A stretch of 64,000 nt of DNA from Flexithrix dorotheae DSM 6795 (GCF_000379765.1 NZ_KB903432.1:186427-250426); one strand, 5' to 3'. Counted from the first letter of the stretch, positions 1 to 11,122 are shown. The notes: generated by a model from the sequence alone, not told the origin. Program-made: numbers and translations.

Positions 1-1
1 T

Positions 2-1822
2 GATGGATATGGTAATGGAAAAACTATTACGGGATTTGTACTGGATGATTCTCTGAATATTGTTACTCAGTTTAGCACTTCAGCTTTAGGATTCTCTACA
101 TTTAATTTTAAACCGGGAAATGGACAAAATTATACTGTAGTCCTGGATACTTCCCGATCTTCCGCAGAGAAATATGCCCTTCCAAAACCACAGTTATCTG
201 GGTATGTAATGGCTGCAAAACTCCAGGATTCACAGTTAACCCTGGATGTAAAAACCTCTGGAATTGCGGATAACCAAATGTATTTAGTGATTCATTCCAG
301 GGGATTGCTGCTAAAGGCCGATCAGCTGACAAATGTAAAAGGAAGTTTTCCCATGTCAATAAGCACAAAAAATTTCCCGGAGGGCATTCTCACTATAACC
401 CTGCTCAATGGCCGGTTCCAGCCCATTTGTGAAAGACTGGTTTTTAATTATGACGGAGGTTCCGAACCGCTTCAACTTGCTACCGATAAAGATATTTATG
501 CCCATCGGGAAAAGGTGAAATTAAATTTACAGTTGGATACAGAACAGCTCCAGGCTAACAAAGGAGCTTTGTCGATAGCCGTTTACAGGCATTTGGATGA
601 GGAAATAAAAAATAGTGATAATATTATTTCCAGTTTGTTGTTTACCTCGGATTTGAAAGGGGATATTCAAAATCCTGAATATTATTGTGAGGATATCCAG
701 GAGAAAAAAGAGGCGATAAACCTATTACTAATGACTCAGGGCTGGAGGCGTTTTAATTGGGATAATCTATTTGATAGTCAGGAGTTCGAAGTTAAATTTC
801 CACCCGAATTACGTGCTCCAATTATTAGTGGAAAAATTAAGGACCCAAACCCGAATCAGACCAATTTCACGGGGTTTTATGGTAAGTCATCTACGCTTTC
901 CCCACTTATTGTCAATGATGACGGTACATTTCATCAGGAAATTCCCTTCAGAATAACCAATAGCGAAGATATTTTTTTCTGGAGAGAAGGTGATACTTTA
1001 CAGGTGGATGACATTGACTTAATTTCTTCATTTGATGAGGTTATTCCGGAAGGTTTTTACCTGAAAAATAATATTAAAGAAACATTTAAAGAGGCTCTAG
1101 AGCAGGCAAATGCCAACATCCAGATTTCCCAAATCTACCTGGATGAGACGAAAATTAGTGGAGTAAATGGAAATGGTAAAATTAATATTTTACCATTTTA
1201 TGGCGAGCCTGAAAAGCAATATTACCTGGATAGATACACGCGTTTTGAGGACATGAACGATTTATTTATTGAGTATATAAGAGCTGTACTTGTCAGAAAA
1301 AGAAAAAAGGAAAGTAATTTCTATGTAGTAAAAGCGGAAGGCACCTTTCTTTCTCCTGCACTTGCTTTGCTTGATGGGATTCCTATTGAAGATCATGACT
1401 ATATTCTAACCTTGAGTCCACTAAAAATCGAAAAAATTGATGTAGTGGACAAAACCTATTCTCTGGGAGAAGAAAAATATGAAGGCGTGATCAATTTTAT
1501 TTCTTACAATGGTGATTTGGGAGGTATTCCCATGCCGGAAAACATTGCAGAAAAAGTATATACAGGTTTGCAATCACCCCGAATTTTCTATAGCCCCGAC
1601 TATGAGATCTCTGAAAATAAACATACCCCTGATTTCAGGAATCTGTTATACTGGAATCCTGAGGTGATTATAGGAAAATCAGGAGAAGTTAATCTGGAAT
1701 TCTTCACCGCTGATGATATCGGAAACTATAAAGTGGAGGTAAATGGAATAACGGCCAATGGCCAGCCTTTTTACCAGACCCTGGAATTTTCAGTTGGAGA
1801 AAAACTGGCTGCCGATAAGTAA
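2..1822 (+). CDS. MG2/TonB-plug-like envelope protein, 5' end outside the window
   Basis: The frame is open from base 2 to the stop at 1822, so the N-terminus lies upstream; the ATG at 209 is internal. About 605 residues are visible. The segment TDKDIYAHREKVKLNLQL is typical of the MG2 beta-sandwich of alpha-2-macroglobulin-like proteins. LLLMTQGWRRFNW is a signature of Bacteroidota MG2/carboxypeptidase-like proteins. Around codons for SLGEEKYEGVINFIS the protein resembles a TonB-receptor plug domain, and the C-terminus (GNYKVEVNGITANGQPF) is the usual closing beta domain. Family members are secreted or outer-membrane linked and mostly of unknown function. Inference: a surface protein linked to a TonB-type or peptide-handling process. 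The missing N-terminus prevents a check for a signal peptide. Confidence 0.75.
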   Translation, partial: DGYGNGKTITGFVLDDSLNIVTQFSTSALGFSTFNFKPGNGQNYTVVLDTSRSSAEKYALPKPQLSGYVMAAKLQDSQLTLDVKTSGIADNQMYLVIHSRGLLLKADQLTNVKGSFPMSISTKNFPEGILTITLLNGRFQPICERLVFNYDGGSEPLQLATDKDIYAHREKVKLNLQLDTEQLQANKGALSIAVYRHLDEEIKNSDNIISSLLFTSDLKGDIQNPEYYCEDIQEKKEAINLLLMTQGWRRFNWDNLFDSQEFEVKFPPELRAPIISGKIKDPNPNQTNFTGFYGKSSTLSPLIVNDDGTFHQEIPFRITNSEDIFFWREGDTLQVDDIDLISSFDEVIPEGFYLKNNIKETFKEALEQANANIQISQIYLDETKISGVNGNGKINILPFYGEPEKQYYLDRYTRFEDMNDLFIEYIRAVLVRKRKKESNFYVVKAEGTFLSPALALLDGIPIEDHDYILTLSPLKIEKIDVVDKTYSLGEEKYEGVINFISYNGDLGGIPMPENIAEKVYTGLQSPRIFYSPDYEISENKHTPDFRNLLYWNPEVIIGKSGEVNLEFFTADDIGNYKVEVNGITANGQPFYQTLEFSVGEKLAADK

Positions 1823-1927
1823 AGAAACATAAAATTTGTTTTCACTCACCTTTATTTTACCCAGGACGATGTGTTTTGGAAAAGAATAGCATCACTTCGC
1901 CAGGCAATGAAGTAAACCAGGGAAGTT

Positions 1928-2782
1928 CTAATCAAGGAATCGTTTTCTGTAAGCTTTAGGACTTACTCCCTTTAATTTAATAAACTGTCGGTTAAAATTT
2001 GCCAGCGTATTAAACCCACTTTCGTAGCCAATTTCTGAAACATTGAGCTGGGTTTCCACCAGAAGTCTACAGGAATATCCTATCCTGAAACGGATCACAT
2101 ATTCCATGAATGTACGGTTGGTTTTTCTTTTAAAATACCGACAAAAGGCTTCTTTAGTCATGTTTACCTCCTCCGCAATATCTTCCAGTTTAATCTGGTG
2201 CTTAAAATTTTCCATCACATATCTGTAGGCGACATTTATTCTTTTAGCAGATTCAGTCTGGATGGTTGCATTAAATCCCGGGGAAGACAGAATTTTCACA
2301 GCTTTGGATTTAGATAGTTTATCCAGAATTTTAATGAGTGTAAGTAGCTTATCGATACCCATCATTTCATGCATTTTTTCCAGTCCGCTTTTGGTATCTC
2401 TTCTTAGTTCCTCATCCAAAAATAGAATGCCTCTTTCACTTTTTTTGAGCAGATCAGCTATACTCCTCAATTCTGCAATATTAAAGAACCCATTTCCCAG
2501 AAAATTTTCTGAAAATTGAATCACTATGGATTTGGATCGGCCCTGTTTTTCTTTTGGATTGAGCCAGTAATGAGGAAGGTTTGGGCCAATTAACACCAGA
2601 TCCCCTGGCTCAAATGATTCCAGACTATCACCGACATAGCGTTTACCTTCACTTTCTGAAATAAAAGTCAGTTCAAATTCAGGATGGAAATGCCAGGGTG
2701 CATCAAAAAACGGCAAATCTATTTTCCTGTACATAAAGGAATTTTCATTTCCCTTGTCAATTTTTTCTAGAACTGCTTTCAT
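1928..2782 (-). CDS. AraC-family transcriptional regulator
   Basis: 284 residues from an ATG. The N-terminal half is a cupin-like sensing domain (HFHPEFELTFI near residue 35, then a GDLVLIGPNLPHYW stretch), the usual ligand pocket of AraC regulators. The C-terminal 100 residues form the double helix-turn-helix, with LEDIAEEVNMTKEAFCRYF as the first unit and SEIGYESGFNTLANFNRQF plus GVSPKAYRKRF as the second. It is a cytoplasmic DNA-binding protein, probably sensing a small sugar-type ligand as relatives do. It is transcribed towards the MG2-like gene and has its own 540-base upstream region. Target genes cannot be named from the window. Confidence 0.93.
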   Translation of the reverse strand: MKAVLEKIDKGNENSFMYRKIDLPFFDAPWHFHPEFELTFISESEGKRYVGDSLESFEPGDLVLIGPNLPHYWLNPKEKQGRSKSIVIQFSENFLGNGFFNIAELRSIADLLKKSERGILFLDEELRRDTKSGLEKMHEMMGIDKLLTLIKILDKLSKSKAVKILSSPGFNATIQTESAKRINVAYRYVMENFKHQIKLEDIAEEVNMTKEAFCRYFKRKTNRTFMEYVIRFRIGYSCRLLVETQLNVSEIGYESGFNTLANFNRQFIKLKGVSPKAYRKRFLD

Positions 2783-3323
2783 TTTAAGCTAAAATTTTGA
2801 CTGATTTGTAAAACGCGCAGGGGAATAATGCTAAAATGGAAAAGAAGGAAATATAAGAAATTTTTTCTTTGAAAAGGTTAAAAATTAAAAAAGCCCTACT
2901 TACGAAGCAGAGCCTTAGTCTTAAAAATATGAAAATGAAATGTCTTTATATACGCATGATTTTTATTAAAGATTCAATGAAAATTTTAAAATTTGTTAAA
3001 TTTCAAAGGTTTTTGTTAACTTTTCACTAAAACTTATAGTCCAAAACTACCTTTCAAATCTCCTCAATAAAACCCTTTTATTCTTAAAGAGGAAAAAACG
3101 CCTCCGAAGACCCCAATTTTTCCCAATAAATTTTCACTTTATTGGAAAAATACAATTTTTACTTGTTTAATGTATAAAAATGGAATCCCATTATATATGG
3201 ACTACCTCACTATCAATGAGAAATTAGCCGAAAAGGTTGCCTATATAAATAAAAAGCCTCCAACCATTTTCCAGGCAGGGGGCTTTTGTACAAAATTTTT
3301 AAATCGATATCCTTATGGAAAAT
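2783..3323. other. Intergenic region upstream of the AraC gene
   Basis: About 540 bases with no convincing gene. It holds the promoter region of the AraC regulator and, at its right end, the terminator of the membrane-protein gene. A CAAAACTA at 3042-3049 reads TAGTTTTG on the minus strand and matches the Bacteroidota -7 box, but no properly spaced -33 TTG was found. A 60-codon frame at 3170-3352 overlaps the terminator and was not accepted. Confidence 0.5.
3251..3286 (-). terminator. Intrinsic terminator of the 208-residue membrane protein gene
   Basis: On the minus strand an AAAAGCC arm and a GGCTTTTT arm enclose a pyrimidine/purine-rich middle that can extend the pairing, and the right arm runs into a T-rich tract. 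It lies about 40 bases past the stop codon at 3324. Confidence 0.7.
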
Positions 3324-3950
3324 TTAAGATGGGACTTTTTTCATGGCTTTGATACTGATAAAATATTCAATTGTACCAATAAGTAGTAAAGTATAACCCA
3401 GCAACTCTACTCCTTCTTCAGCGGCATCTGCTACACTTTTCAGGAATCCATCCATTACCATTTGCCAGATATCCTGTTCACCAAGCATCGGAGCGAAAAC
3501 GAAAGAAGTAAAAAATCCACTTACGATTATGCCAAAGCCGGGAAGACTAATGAACTGACCTAGGGCAAAAACTACATTATCTTTGTGTTTTATAAATAAA
3601 GCCACCCCAATAATAAAAACCACTAATTCGAATCCTAACCAGGCGTCTGCCATTATTTTTTTGTCTATAAACCAATCGAGTTCTCTTATAAGGATCATCA
3701 CAATTGTTACATTAAAGAAATTGGTTATAGGGGCAACAGTACTGTTTGATCTGCCGAGGTAATAATGGATTAAAAACATGATCAGTAAAAATAGCAACTG
3801 CAGCCACTCGGTAATTGTAGCTTCTTTTATTTCGGCAGGATCGATGGTAAGTGGAGCATCAATAAATAATATTTGGGTAAGGCCAAGAATTACAATTCCA
3901 TAAATAATGTATCGGATGCCAACTTTAATAATATGATCTAAATTATACAT
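3324..3950 (-). CDS. Hypothetical polytopic inner-membrane protein
   Basis: 208 residues from an ATG, with about six hydrophobic segments (near residues 12-30, 48-65, 75-95, 103-120, 130-152 and 180-200). Charged residues sit between or inside helices: RELDWF near residue 90 and ADAAEEGVELLGY near residue 175, the latter with three acids in a row at the edge of a helix. I do not recognise the family. It is a single-gene unit with its own terminator and AT-rich flanks. It could be a small-solute or signal-sensing membrane protein, but nothing in the sequence settles that. Confidence 0.75.
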   Translation of the reverse strand: MYNLDHIIKVGIRYIIYGIVILGLTQILFIDAPLTIDPAEIKEATITEWLQLLFLLIMFLIHYYLGRSNSTVAPITNFFNVTIVMILIRELDWFIDKKIMADAWLGFELVVFIIGVALFIKHKDNVVFALGQFISLPGFGIIVSGFFTSFVFAPMLGEQDIWQMVMDGFLKSVADAAEEGVELLGYTLLLIGTIEYFISIKAMKKVPS

Positions 3951-4229
3951 ATTTATTTGTTAAAAGTTTATTAAACAAATCGATCGAAAGTGCCAATTCC
4001 ATACTTTGGGAAAAGGTACCGACCAATTTTAAGGAATTCCTCCTCAATTGTTGTCAATAGTTATTGGATTGTATTGAATCGTTCTCTGAAGTAATAATTA
4101 AGCTGATAATGAGATTAAATTCATTACCAAAAAGTTGCGCTGGTCCTCAAAGTTTAATGATAAATAATTTCAATAAAAATTCAAAAATGAGAAGGGCGAA
4201 TTATTAGTACCGGGTTGATGGAATTGTTT

Positions 4230-4643
4230 TCAGTATAATAATTTGAAGGCCAATGTCGGGTTAGTAGTCAACGCTATAATGTAATCCAAAAGTCTTCGGA
4301 AATAATCTTCTGAAGTTGTCCAGAGTACACAGGTTTCCCACTCTGAATCTCCATTGGTATATTCTTCCAGTTTAGGGTCTTTTTGAATTAAATATTTTCT
4401 GATAAGTTCTTCCCAACCATAGCCGCTTATTTCCTGGTTTAATTCACGGAAAATATTGTTAATTTCCTCAAAATGATCATCTGGTTCAAAACTGATTTGG
4501 TAATTGGTATAACTTCTATCCCCCTCAAAGCCAAGTGTTATAATAATATTCAAGGGGAAAAATTGATCATCTTCCCAATATTCATCCTTTGATAGAATTT
4601 CCATCAGGTTTTCCGGGATGATAAGGTCTTTGGAAGTTTTCAT
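4230..4643 (-). CDS. Hypothetical acidic cytoplasmic protein, possibly immunity-type
   Basis: 137 residues from an ATG, no signal or membrane segment, very acidic and rich in aromatic residues (DEYWEDDQFFP, GYGWEELI, GDSEWETCVLW). The C-terminal pattern of a WETCVLW strand followed by a helix EDYFRRLLDYIIAL recalls small immunity proteins of polymorphic-toxin systems (Imm51-like) only loosely. It lies 10 bases behind the 151-residue membrane protein gene, so the two are probably cotranscribed, and both trail thiH. No toxin gene is visible next to it, which weakens the immunity idea. Confidence 0.65.
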   Translation of the reverse strand: MKTSKDLIIPENLMEILSKDEYWEDDQFFPLNIIITLGFEGDRSYTNYQISFEPDDHFEEINNIFRELNQEISGYGWEELIRKYLIQKDPKLEEYTNGDSEWETCVLWTTSEDYFRRLLDYIIALTTNPTLAFKLLY

Positions 4644-4653
4644 TAATTTGAAA

Positions 4654-5109
4654 TTATTTTAAAAAACCGAAAAGATTGAAAGAAATATCGAAGTGTGATC
4701 TTACAACTTTGGTATTTATTAATAGTAAAATAGCTAAAGGAATAAAAAATTCTACTGAAAATACAATAGGATTATAAATATTCAGAACCTTGAAAAGATA
4801 TCTGAATAGATCAATAAGGTTCAAAACAAACAAATAAGTGTAACTAATTGCTAATAGAAACCAGCCCCATTTTCTATTGGATAAAATCCCCAAGCAAGAA
4901 AAGACCTGGAATGAAGAGACAATGATTATCCAATAAATGTCAATCATTTCAGAAGAAAAATAATCGACTGGTAGGTAATTTAGCCCTATAAGTTCTGGTT
5001 GATTGAAATAGTAAAAATAAATACCATAAATAGTATTTAATAGGGCAATAAAAATTAAAATTACACAGACAATCCGAAGAATTGTTAACCAAGGAATTTT
5101 ATGTTCCAT
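4654..5109 (-). CDS. Hypothetical four-TM membrane protein
   Basis: 151 residues from an ATG. Four hydrophobic segments are seen near residues 8-30, 55-75, 80-103 and 115-138, typical of a small integral membrane protein. No motif known to me is present. It starts 17 bases after the thiH stop and ends 10 bases before the next gene, so it looks like an operon passenger in the position where many thiamine operons carry thiF. It has no resemblance to ThiF, which is a soluble nucleotide-binding enzyme. Confidence 0.7.
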   Translation of the reverse strand: MEHKIPWLTILRIVCVILIFIALLNTIYGIYFYYFNQPELIGLNYLPVDYFSSEMIDIYWIIIVSSFQVFSCLGILSNRKWGWFLLAISYTYLFVLNLIDLFRYLFKVLNIYNPIVFSVEFFIPLAILLLINTKVVRSHFDISFNLFGFLK

Positions 5110-5126
5110 TTTTTAGTTGTCAAACA

Positions 5127-6260
5127 TTAAATCGCCCGTTCAAATTTATCATAAGCCAAATCCCAGTCTTTCCAAACCACTTCATAGCCCTGATTTCGAA
5201 TCATTTGGGCAATTTCCTCCGGGCTTCTTTCATCGGAAATTTCAAATTGTTCCAGCGATTCCTGTTCCACAGAATATCCACCTGGATTTGTTTTAGAGCC
5301 AGCACTAATAGAAGTGATGCCCAGTTTTATCACATTATTTCTGAATTTTTCGGTTTCTCTGGTGGAAAGCGATAATTCTACTTCTTCATCAAAAATTCTA
5401 TAGGCACAAATTAACTGAACTAATTCCCGGTCATTCATTTCCACTTTTGGAGGTAAGCCTCCTGAGAAGGGACGCAACCTTGGAAAACTAATGGAATATT
5501 TGGTCTGCCAGTAATTTCTTTCCAGATAATCGAGATGTAAGGCGGTGAAAAAACAGTCGGTTCTCCAGTCTTCCAGTCCAATTAAAACACCTAATCCAAT
5601 TTTATGGATGCCTGCTCTTCCCAACCTGTCAGGTGTTTCAAGTCGATAATAAAAATTGGATTTCTTCCCTTTCGGATGGTGTTTTTTATAATCTTCCTGA
5701 TGGTAAGTTTCCTGATAAACCAATACGGTATTCAAACCAGAAGGAATTAAAGTTTCATAGTCCGGTTGGTCTAGTGGCTGCACTTCCATGGAGATGTGGG
5801 AGAAATGAGGCCTAATAAGTTCAATAGCATGTTTGAGATAATCTACACCAACAGTTTTATTTGCTTCACCAGTTACAAGCAGGATATGGTCATATCCCAT
5901 TTTTTTGATCACTTCAACTTCTCTAAGAATCTGTGTATCGGTCAGTGTCGTCCTTCTGATTTTATTATCCAGACTAAACCCACAATAAGTACAAATATTC
6001 TGGCACTCATTGGAAAGGTACATGGGGACATACATTTGGATAGTTTTTCCAAACCTTTTTTGAGTGAGCTGGTGGCTCAATCTGGCCATATCTTCCAGGT
6101 AAGGAGCTGCAGCCGGGGAAATTAAAGCTTTGAAATCTTCTAAATCCCTGTTGCCATTTTTATGCAAGGCAATTTCAACATCCACAGCGGTTTTGTCATA
6201 AATGCTGGCCTTTACATCGTCCCAGTTATGTTGATCAAAAATATCCCGAAAATCCTTCAT
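5127..6260 (-). CDS. thiH: 2-iminoacetate synthase ThiH (tyrosine lyase)
   Basis: 377 residues, the usual ThiH length. The radical-SAM cluster motif CxxxCxxC is present as C86, C90 and C93 (ECQNICTYC), followed by GFSLDNK. ThiH cleaves tyrosine with SAM to give 2-iminoacetate (dehydroglycine) and p-cresol, supplying the C2-N3 unit of the thiazole ring to ThiG. Later segments such as GLGVLIGLEDW and SFPRLRPFSGG are conserved in the family. It follows thiG after about 110 bases in the riboswitch-led operon. Using ThiH rather than the glycine oxidase ThiO fits an anaerobic-type thiazole route common in Bacteroidota. Confidence 0.96.
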   Translation of the reverse strand: MKDFRDIFDQHNWDDVKASIYDKTAVDVEIALHKNGNRDLEDFKALISPAAAPYLEDMARLSHQLTQKRFGKTIQMYVPMYLSNECQNICTYCGFSLDNKIRRTTLTDTQILREVEVIKKMGYDHILLVTGEANKTVGVDYLKHAIELIRPHFSHISMEVQPLDQPDYETLIPSGLNTVLVYQETYHQEDYKKHHPKGKKSNFYYRLETPDRLGRAGIHKIGLGVLIGLEDWRTDCFFTALHLDYLERNYWQTKYSISFPRLRPFSGGLPPKVEMNDRELVQLICAYRIFDEEVELSLSTRETEKFRNNVIKLGITSISAGSKTNPGGYSVEQESLEQFEISDERSPEEIAQMIRNQGYEVVWKDWDLAYDKFERAI

Positions 6261-6369
6261 TTGTTAATTTATCATCAAGTGTCTTTATAAATAAAACCCT
6301 GTTTGTATCTAGCATGAAATCTTAGAAATTGGATTCTAATCCTAATTACCAATCCCAAATCCCTATTTT

Positions 6370-7131
6370 CTAATCCAAAAAAGCCGTAAAAGGGCTACTC
6401 GCTTCAGCGTGTTTGGTTTGCTTTGCCAGTCTGGCCTCATAGGCCATTCTGCCGGATTCCACTGCCAATTTAAAGGCTTTTGCCATTTGAACCGGATTTG
6501 GGGAAACAGCTATTGCGGTGTTCACCAAAACGGCATCGGCTCCAATTTCCATAGCATAAGCAGCATGTGATGGCGCACCAATTCCCGCGTCAACTACCAC
6601 AGGCAAATTACTTTGCTCTATTATAATTTCAAGAAAATCAAGGGTTTTGAGCCCCTTGTTACTGCCAATAGGAGCACCCAAAGGCATGACGGCAGCAGCT
6701 CCTGCTTCTTCCAGTCTTTTACATAAAACAGGATCGGCATGGATATAAGGTAAAACTATAAAACCTTTTTTAGCCAGTTCTTCAGTGGCCTGAAGTGTTT
6801 CAATCGGATCGGGCATTAAGTATTTTGGGTCCGGATGAATTTCCAGTTTTACCCAATTGGTATTCAATGCTTCTCTGGCAAGCTCAGCGGCAAAAACTGC
6901 TTCTCTAGCTGTTCTTACTCCGGAAGTATTGGGCAATAAATTGAATTGAGGATGAGTAACATGATTCAACATATTATCTTCCTTATTTTGAATATCCACC
7001 CTTTTCAGGGCAACCGTAACGAGTTCACTTCCTGAGGCAATTAAAGCTTCTTCCATTAGGACGTTTGAACTAAATTTCCCGGTTCCGGTGAATAACCTGG
7101 AGTTAAAATTTTTATCTGCAATTGTTAGCAT
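6370..7131 (-). CDS. thiG: Thiazole synthase ThiG
   Basis: 253 residues, normal family length. It starts [10 protein letters not shown], carries the Schiff-base lysine context [17 protein letters not shown] (about K95), the phosphate-binding end [26 protein letters not shown] and NTAIA. ThiG condenses 1-deoxyxylulose 5-phosphate, iminoacetate from ThiH and sulfur from ThiS thiocarboxylate into the thiazole phosphate. One base separates its start from the thiE stop, a sign of coupled translation. The C-terminal [14 protein letters not shown] tail is the usual family ending. Confidence 0.96.
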   Translation of the reverse strand: MLTIADKNFNSRLFTGTGKFSSNVLMEEALIASGSELVTVALKRVDIQNKEDNMLNHVTHPQFNLLPNTSGVRTAREAVFAAELAREALNTNWVKLEIHPDPKYLMPDPIETLQATEELAKKGFIVLPYIHADPVLCKRLEEAGAAAVMPLGAPIGSNKGLKTLDFLEIIIEQSNLPVVVDAGIGAPSHAAYAMEIGADAVLVNTAIAVSPNPVQMAKAFKLAVESGRMAYEARLAKQTKHAEASSPFTAFLD

Positions 7132-7132
7132 T

Positions 7133-7756
7133 TCAAATTAATTTTTTTGTTAATTCCTGGGTAGTGGCAACGGGATTTTCTGACAAATTAATTACAGAGG
7201 AAACCGCTACACCATGTACACCAGTTCCCAAAAGACTTTTGATGTCATCTGGTTTTATACCTCCAATGGCAATTATGGGAATATCAATTCCCAAAGATTT
7301 ACATTGATTGGTTATTTCCTTAAACCCTTCCAATCCTAAAATAGGACTGAGATTTTCCTTTGTTTTGGTAAATCTAAAAGGACCAAGTCCGATATAATCT
7401 ACCTTGAATCTCGCTAGTTTTTCAATGTCTTCCAGGGTATTGGCAGTGCCTCCAATAATCATATCATTCCCTAAAAACAATCTGGCTTTTTCCGGGTTTT
7501 CATCTGTTTTTCCCAAATGAACACCATCCGCACCAATTTTTTTGGCAATAGCTACATGATCATTTATAATGAGTCTGGCTTTGTACTTTTTACAAACTTC
7601 CTGAGTTTCCAAAGCCCATTTCTCTATAATTTCTTCAGGCTGATTTTTTACCCGGAGTTGCACCCAGTCTGCTCCTCCTTTACAAGCCTGTTCAGCCAAT
7701 ACAGCATGAGATTTTCCCGAAATGGTATCTGTGATATAATGAAGTTTTGCGACCAT
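7133..7756 (-). CDS. thiE: Thiamine phosphate synthase ThiE
   Basis: The ATG at 7756 gives 207 residues ([10 protein letters not shown]) and sits one base after the thiD stop; a longer GTG/ATG start at 7793-7798 would overlap thiD and add a non-conserved tail. Family motifs are clear: [55 protein letters not shown] and [13 protein letters not shown]. The enzyme joins HMP pyrophosphate with the thiazole phosphate to make thiamine phosphate. It is a soluble TIM-barrel protein in the middle of a tightly packed thiD-thiE-thiG run. Confidence 0.95.
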   Translation of the reverse strand: MVAKLHYITDTISGKSHAVLAEQACKGGADWVQLRVKNQPEEIIEKWALETQEVCKKYKARLIINDHVAIAKKIGADGVHLGKTDENPEKARLFLGNDMIIGGTANTLEDIEKLARFKVDYIGLGPFRFTKTKENLSPILGLEGFKEITNQCKSLGIDIPIIAIGGIKPDDIKSLLGTGVHGVAVSSVINLSENPVATTQELTKKLI

Positions 7757-7757
7757 A

Positions 7758-8501
7758 TTAATTATTTGATTGATGCCAGCCCAATAAACCTTCATCACTT
7801 TCCATATAATGTAAGGTATAAGTCTTGGCCTTTGTACAGGCAGCGATTAAATCCATTCCTTTTGCCAGATTGGAGGCTATGGCAGCTGATAACACACAAC
7901 CCGAGCCATGCTTTTCAGGGACATCTACTTTTTCGGCTGGAAACTGAGTTAGTTTTCCTTCCTCCACCAAGAAATCCAGCCCTTTATTTTCCGGATTATG
8001 TCCTCCTTTTAAATACACTTTACAGGCTAAAGAAAACATTTCGGTGGCATCTATTGTTGCTTGTCCTGCTGAAATCAATTCCATTTCCTTCCAATTGGGA
8101 GTGAACAGAAATACAGATTTACATATTTCAAATACTTCTTTATGGGAAACACCATTCTGGAAATCAAATCCTGCACTGGCTTTAATAATTGGGTCCCAGA
8201 TGATTTTAGCTCCTGGCTGATACTTATTGATCAGGGAAATCAATTTTTCCATGTTTGTAAACTGGATCAGCCCAATTTTAACCACAGGAAACTGATGCTG
8301 CCTGGCCAAAACACCAATCTGTTTTTCCACTTTATCCATATCTACCCAATCAACCCCTTCAAGTTCAGATTCATTTTGGAAAGTTAATGCTGTACATACC
8401 CCAAAACCTCCAACCTTATGGGCTTCGAAAGTTTTGATGTCTGCCAATAATCCGGCTCCTCCACAGGGATCAAATCCGGCAATAGAAAGTACATTATCCA
8501 T
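7758..8501 (-). CDS. thiD: Hydroxymethylpyrimidine (phosphate) kinase ThiD
   Basis: The ATG at 8501 gives 247 residues beginning MDNVLSIAGFDPCGGAG, which places the ribokinase-fold glycine motif where the family has it. Longer GTG or ATG starts upstream add an unconserved tail. The active-site loop KHGSGCVLSAAIA near residue 210 binds phosphate and holds the catalytic Cys/Asp region. ThiD phosphorylates HMP and HMP-P to the pyrophosphate used by ThiE. One base separates its stop from thiE, so the two are translationally coupled. Confidence 0.94.
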   Translation of the reverse strand: MDNVLSIAGFDPCGGAGLLADIKTFEAHKVGGFGVCTALTFQNESELEGVDWVDMDKVEKQIGVLARQHQFPVVKIGLIQFTNMEKLISLINKYQPGAKIIWDPIIKASAGFDFQNGVSHKEVFEICKSVFLFTPNWKEMELISAGQATIDATEMFSLACKVYLKGGHNPENKGLDFLVEEGKLTQFPAEKVDVPEKHGSGCVLSAAIASNLAKGMDLIAACTKAKTYTLHYMESDEGLLGWHQSNN

Positions 8502-8578
8502 AATTTTTGAATCTAAATTAAATATCATGCATAGCGATATTTTTTGAACATTATGCACTTTAATATTTGCTAAAAGTT

Positions 8579-9055
8579 TTATTTCTTCTTATCCAGCTGC
8601 TTTTTCGTTTTATCCCAATAGGTTTGACAAATAGAATCAAGCTGTTTAATTGTCATCTGGGTTTTAATATGATCAAACAAATCAAAGTCATTCGCTGAAA
8701 TCATTAATCTCCCTCCACAATAATCCAAATTGAGATCATGTTGGTTGCAAGTTATTAAGACGAAATTATCTTTTAACTCAGCGGATAAAATTTCTAAACC
8801 CACCTTTAAGTATTCATCATAGCTATTAAAATCAATCTTCTCTAAATCAATTGGATTCATCCACGGATCAAATTCTAATTTATTTATTCCAATTAAATCA
8901 ATATAGAAGTTTTCAAAATCAGGATTTATCAATTCTGCCAAAAAATTGCATTGAATGGTCAAGGTTAATTTATTAAAATCACCTTTACAATCAACAATCC
9001 TTGCGTCATGTAAGATTGAAAAAATATCACAAATGTCATTTTGAATTATGCTCAA
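8579..9055 (-). CDS. Hypothetical protein inside the thiamine operon, TTG start
   Basis: About 158 residues if translation begins at the TTG at 9055; the frame has an upstream stop at 9062-9064 and no ATG before about residue 65, so TTG (or ATT) is the only plausible start unless the gene is 5'-truncated. It is soluble and acidic, with alternating strands such as KLTLTIQCNFLAEL and NFVLITCNQHDLNLDY. I do not recognise the family; it is not a thiamine enzyme. It sits between thiC and thiD, about 45 bases downstream of a dispersed repeat, suggesting a later insertion into the operon. Confidence 0.6.
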   Translation of the reverse strand: MSIIQNDICDIFSILHDARIVDCKGDFNKLTLTIQCNFLAELINPDFENFYIDLIGINKLEFDPWMNPIDLEKIDFNSYDEYLKVGLEILSAELKDNFVLITCNQHDLNLDYCGGRLMISANDFDLFDHIKTQMTIKQLDSICQTYWDKTKKQLDKKK

Positions 9056-9100
9056 TTTTAATTATCTGCTTTTGAACCATTCTTTCACCGCCAGTCTTCG

Positions 9101-9164
9101 GAAAGTTGCAAACTTTCCTTTAATTAAAAGGCTTAAGTAATCGCTTCGCTTGATACTAAAGCCA
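9101..9164. repeat. Dispersed palindromic repeat, copy A
   Basis: A 64-base element about 90 percent identical to 58160-58222, in the same orientation. It contains two small palindromes: GGAAAGTT/AACTTTCC around 9100-9118, and an imperfect GGCTTAAGTA/TACTAAAGCC arm pair (9130-9139 and 9154-9163) with a loop holding CGCTTCGCT. It lies between thiC and the next minus-strand gene. It resembles REP-type or MITE-like intergenic elements. Confidence 0.8.
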
Positions 9165-9174
9165 TGCTTTTTTG

Positions 9175-9218
9175 ATTTTTCACTAGCGAAGGAATTAATT
9201 TCCTCGCTAGTGAAAAAT
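9175..9218. repeat. Long perfect hairpin between thiC and the downstream gene
   Basis: Arms 9175-9188 and 9205-9218 are perfectly complementary over 14 bases (ATTTTTCACTAGCG), and after one unpaired base the loop pairs again over AGGAA/TTCCT. It is 17 bases past the thiC stop. No clean T-run follows on the minus strand, so it may be an attenuating or mRNA-stabilising hairpin, or part of the repeat beside it, rather than a classical terminator. Confidence 0.75.
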
Positions 9219-9235
9219 AGCCTAACCCTTAATTA

Positions 9236-11122
<1,887 letters not shown>

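Noticed and set aside
3170-3352. A 60-codon plus-strand frame in the 2783-3323 gap
   Set aside because: It overlaps the terminator of the minus-strand membrane protein gene, has no recognisable start context, and its composition is that of non-coding AT-rich DNA.
7517-8104. A 195-codon frame antisense to thiE and thiD
   Set aside because: Both thi genes on the minus strand carry clear family motifs; the antisense frame shows none.
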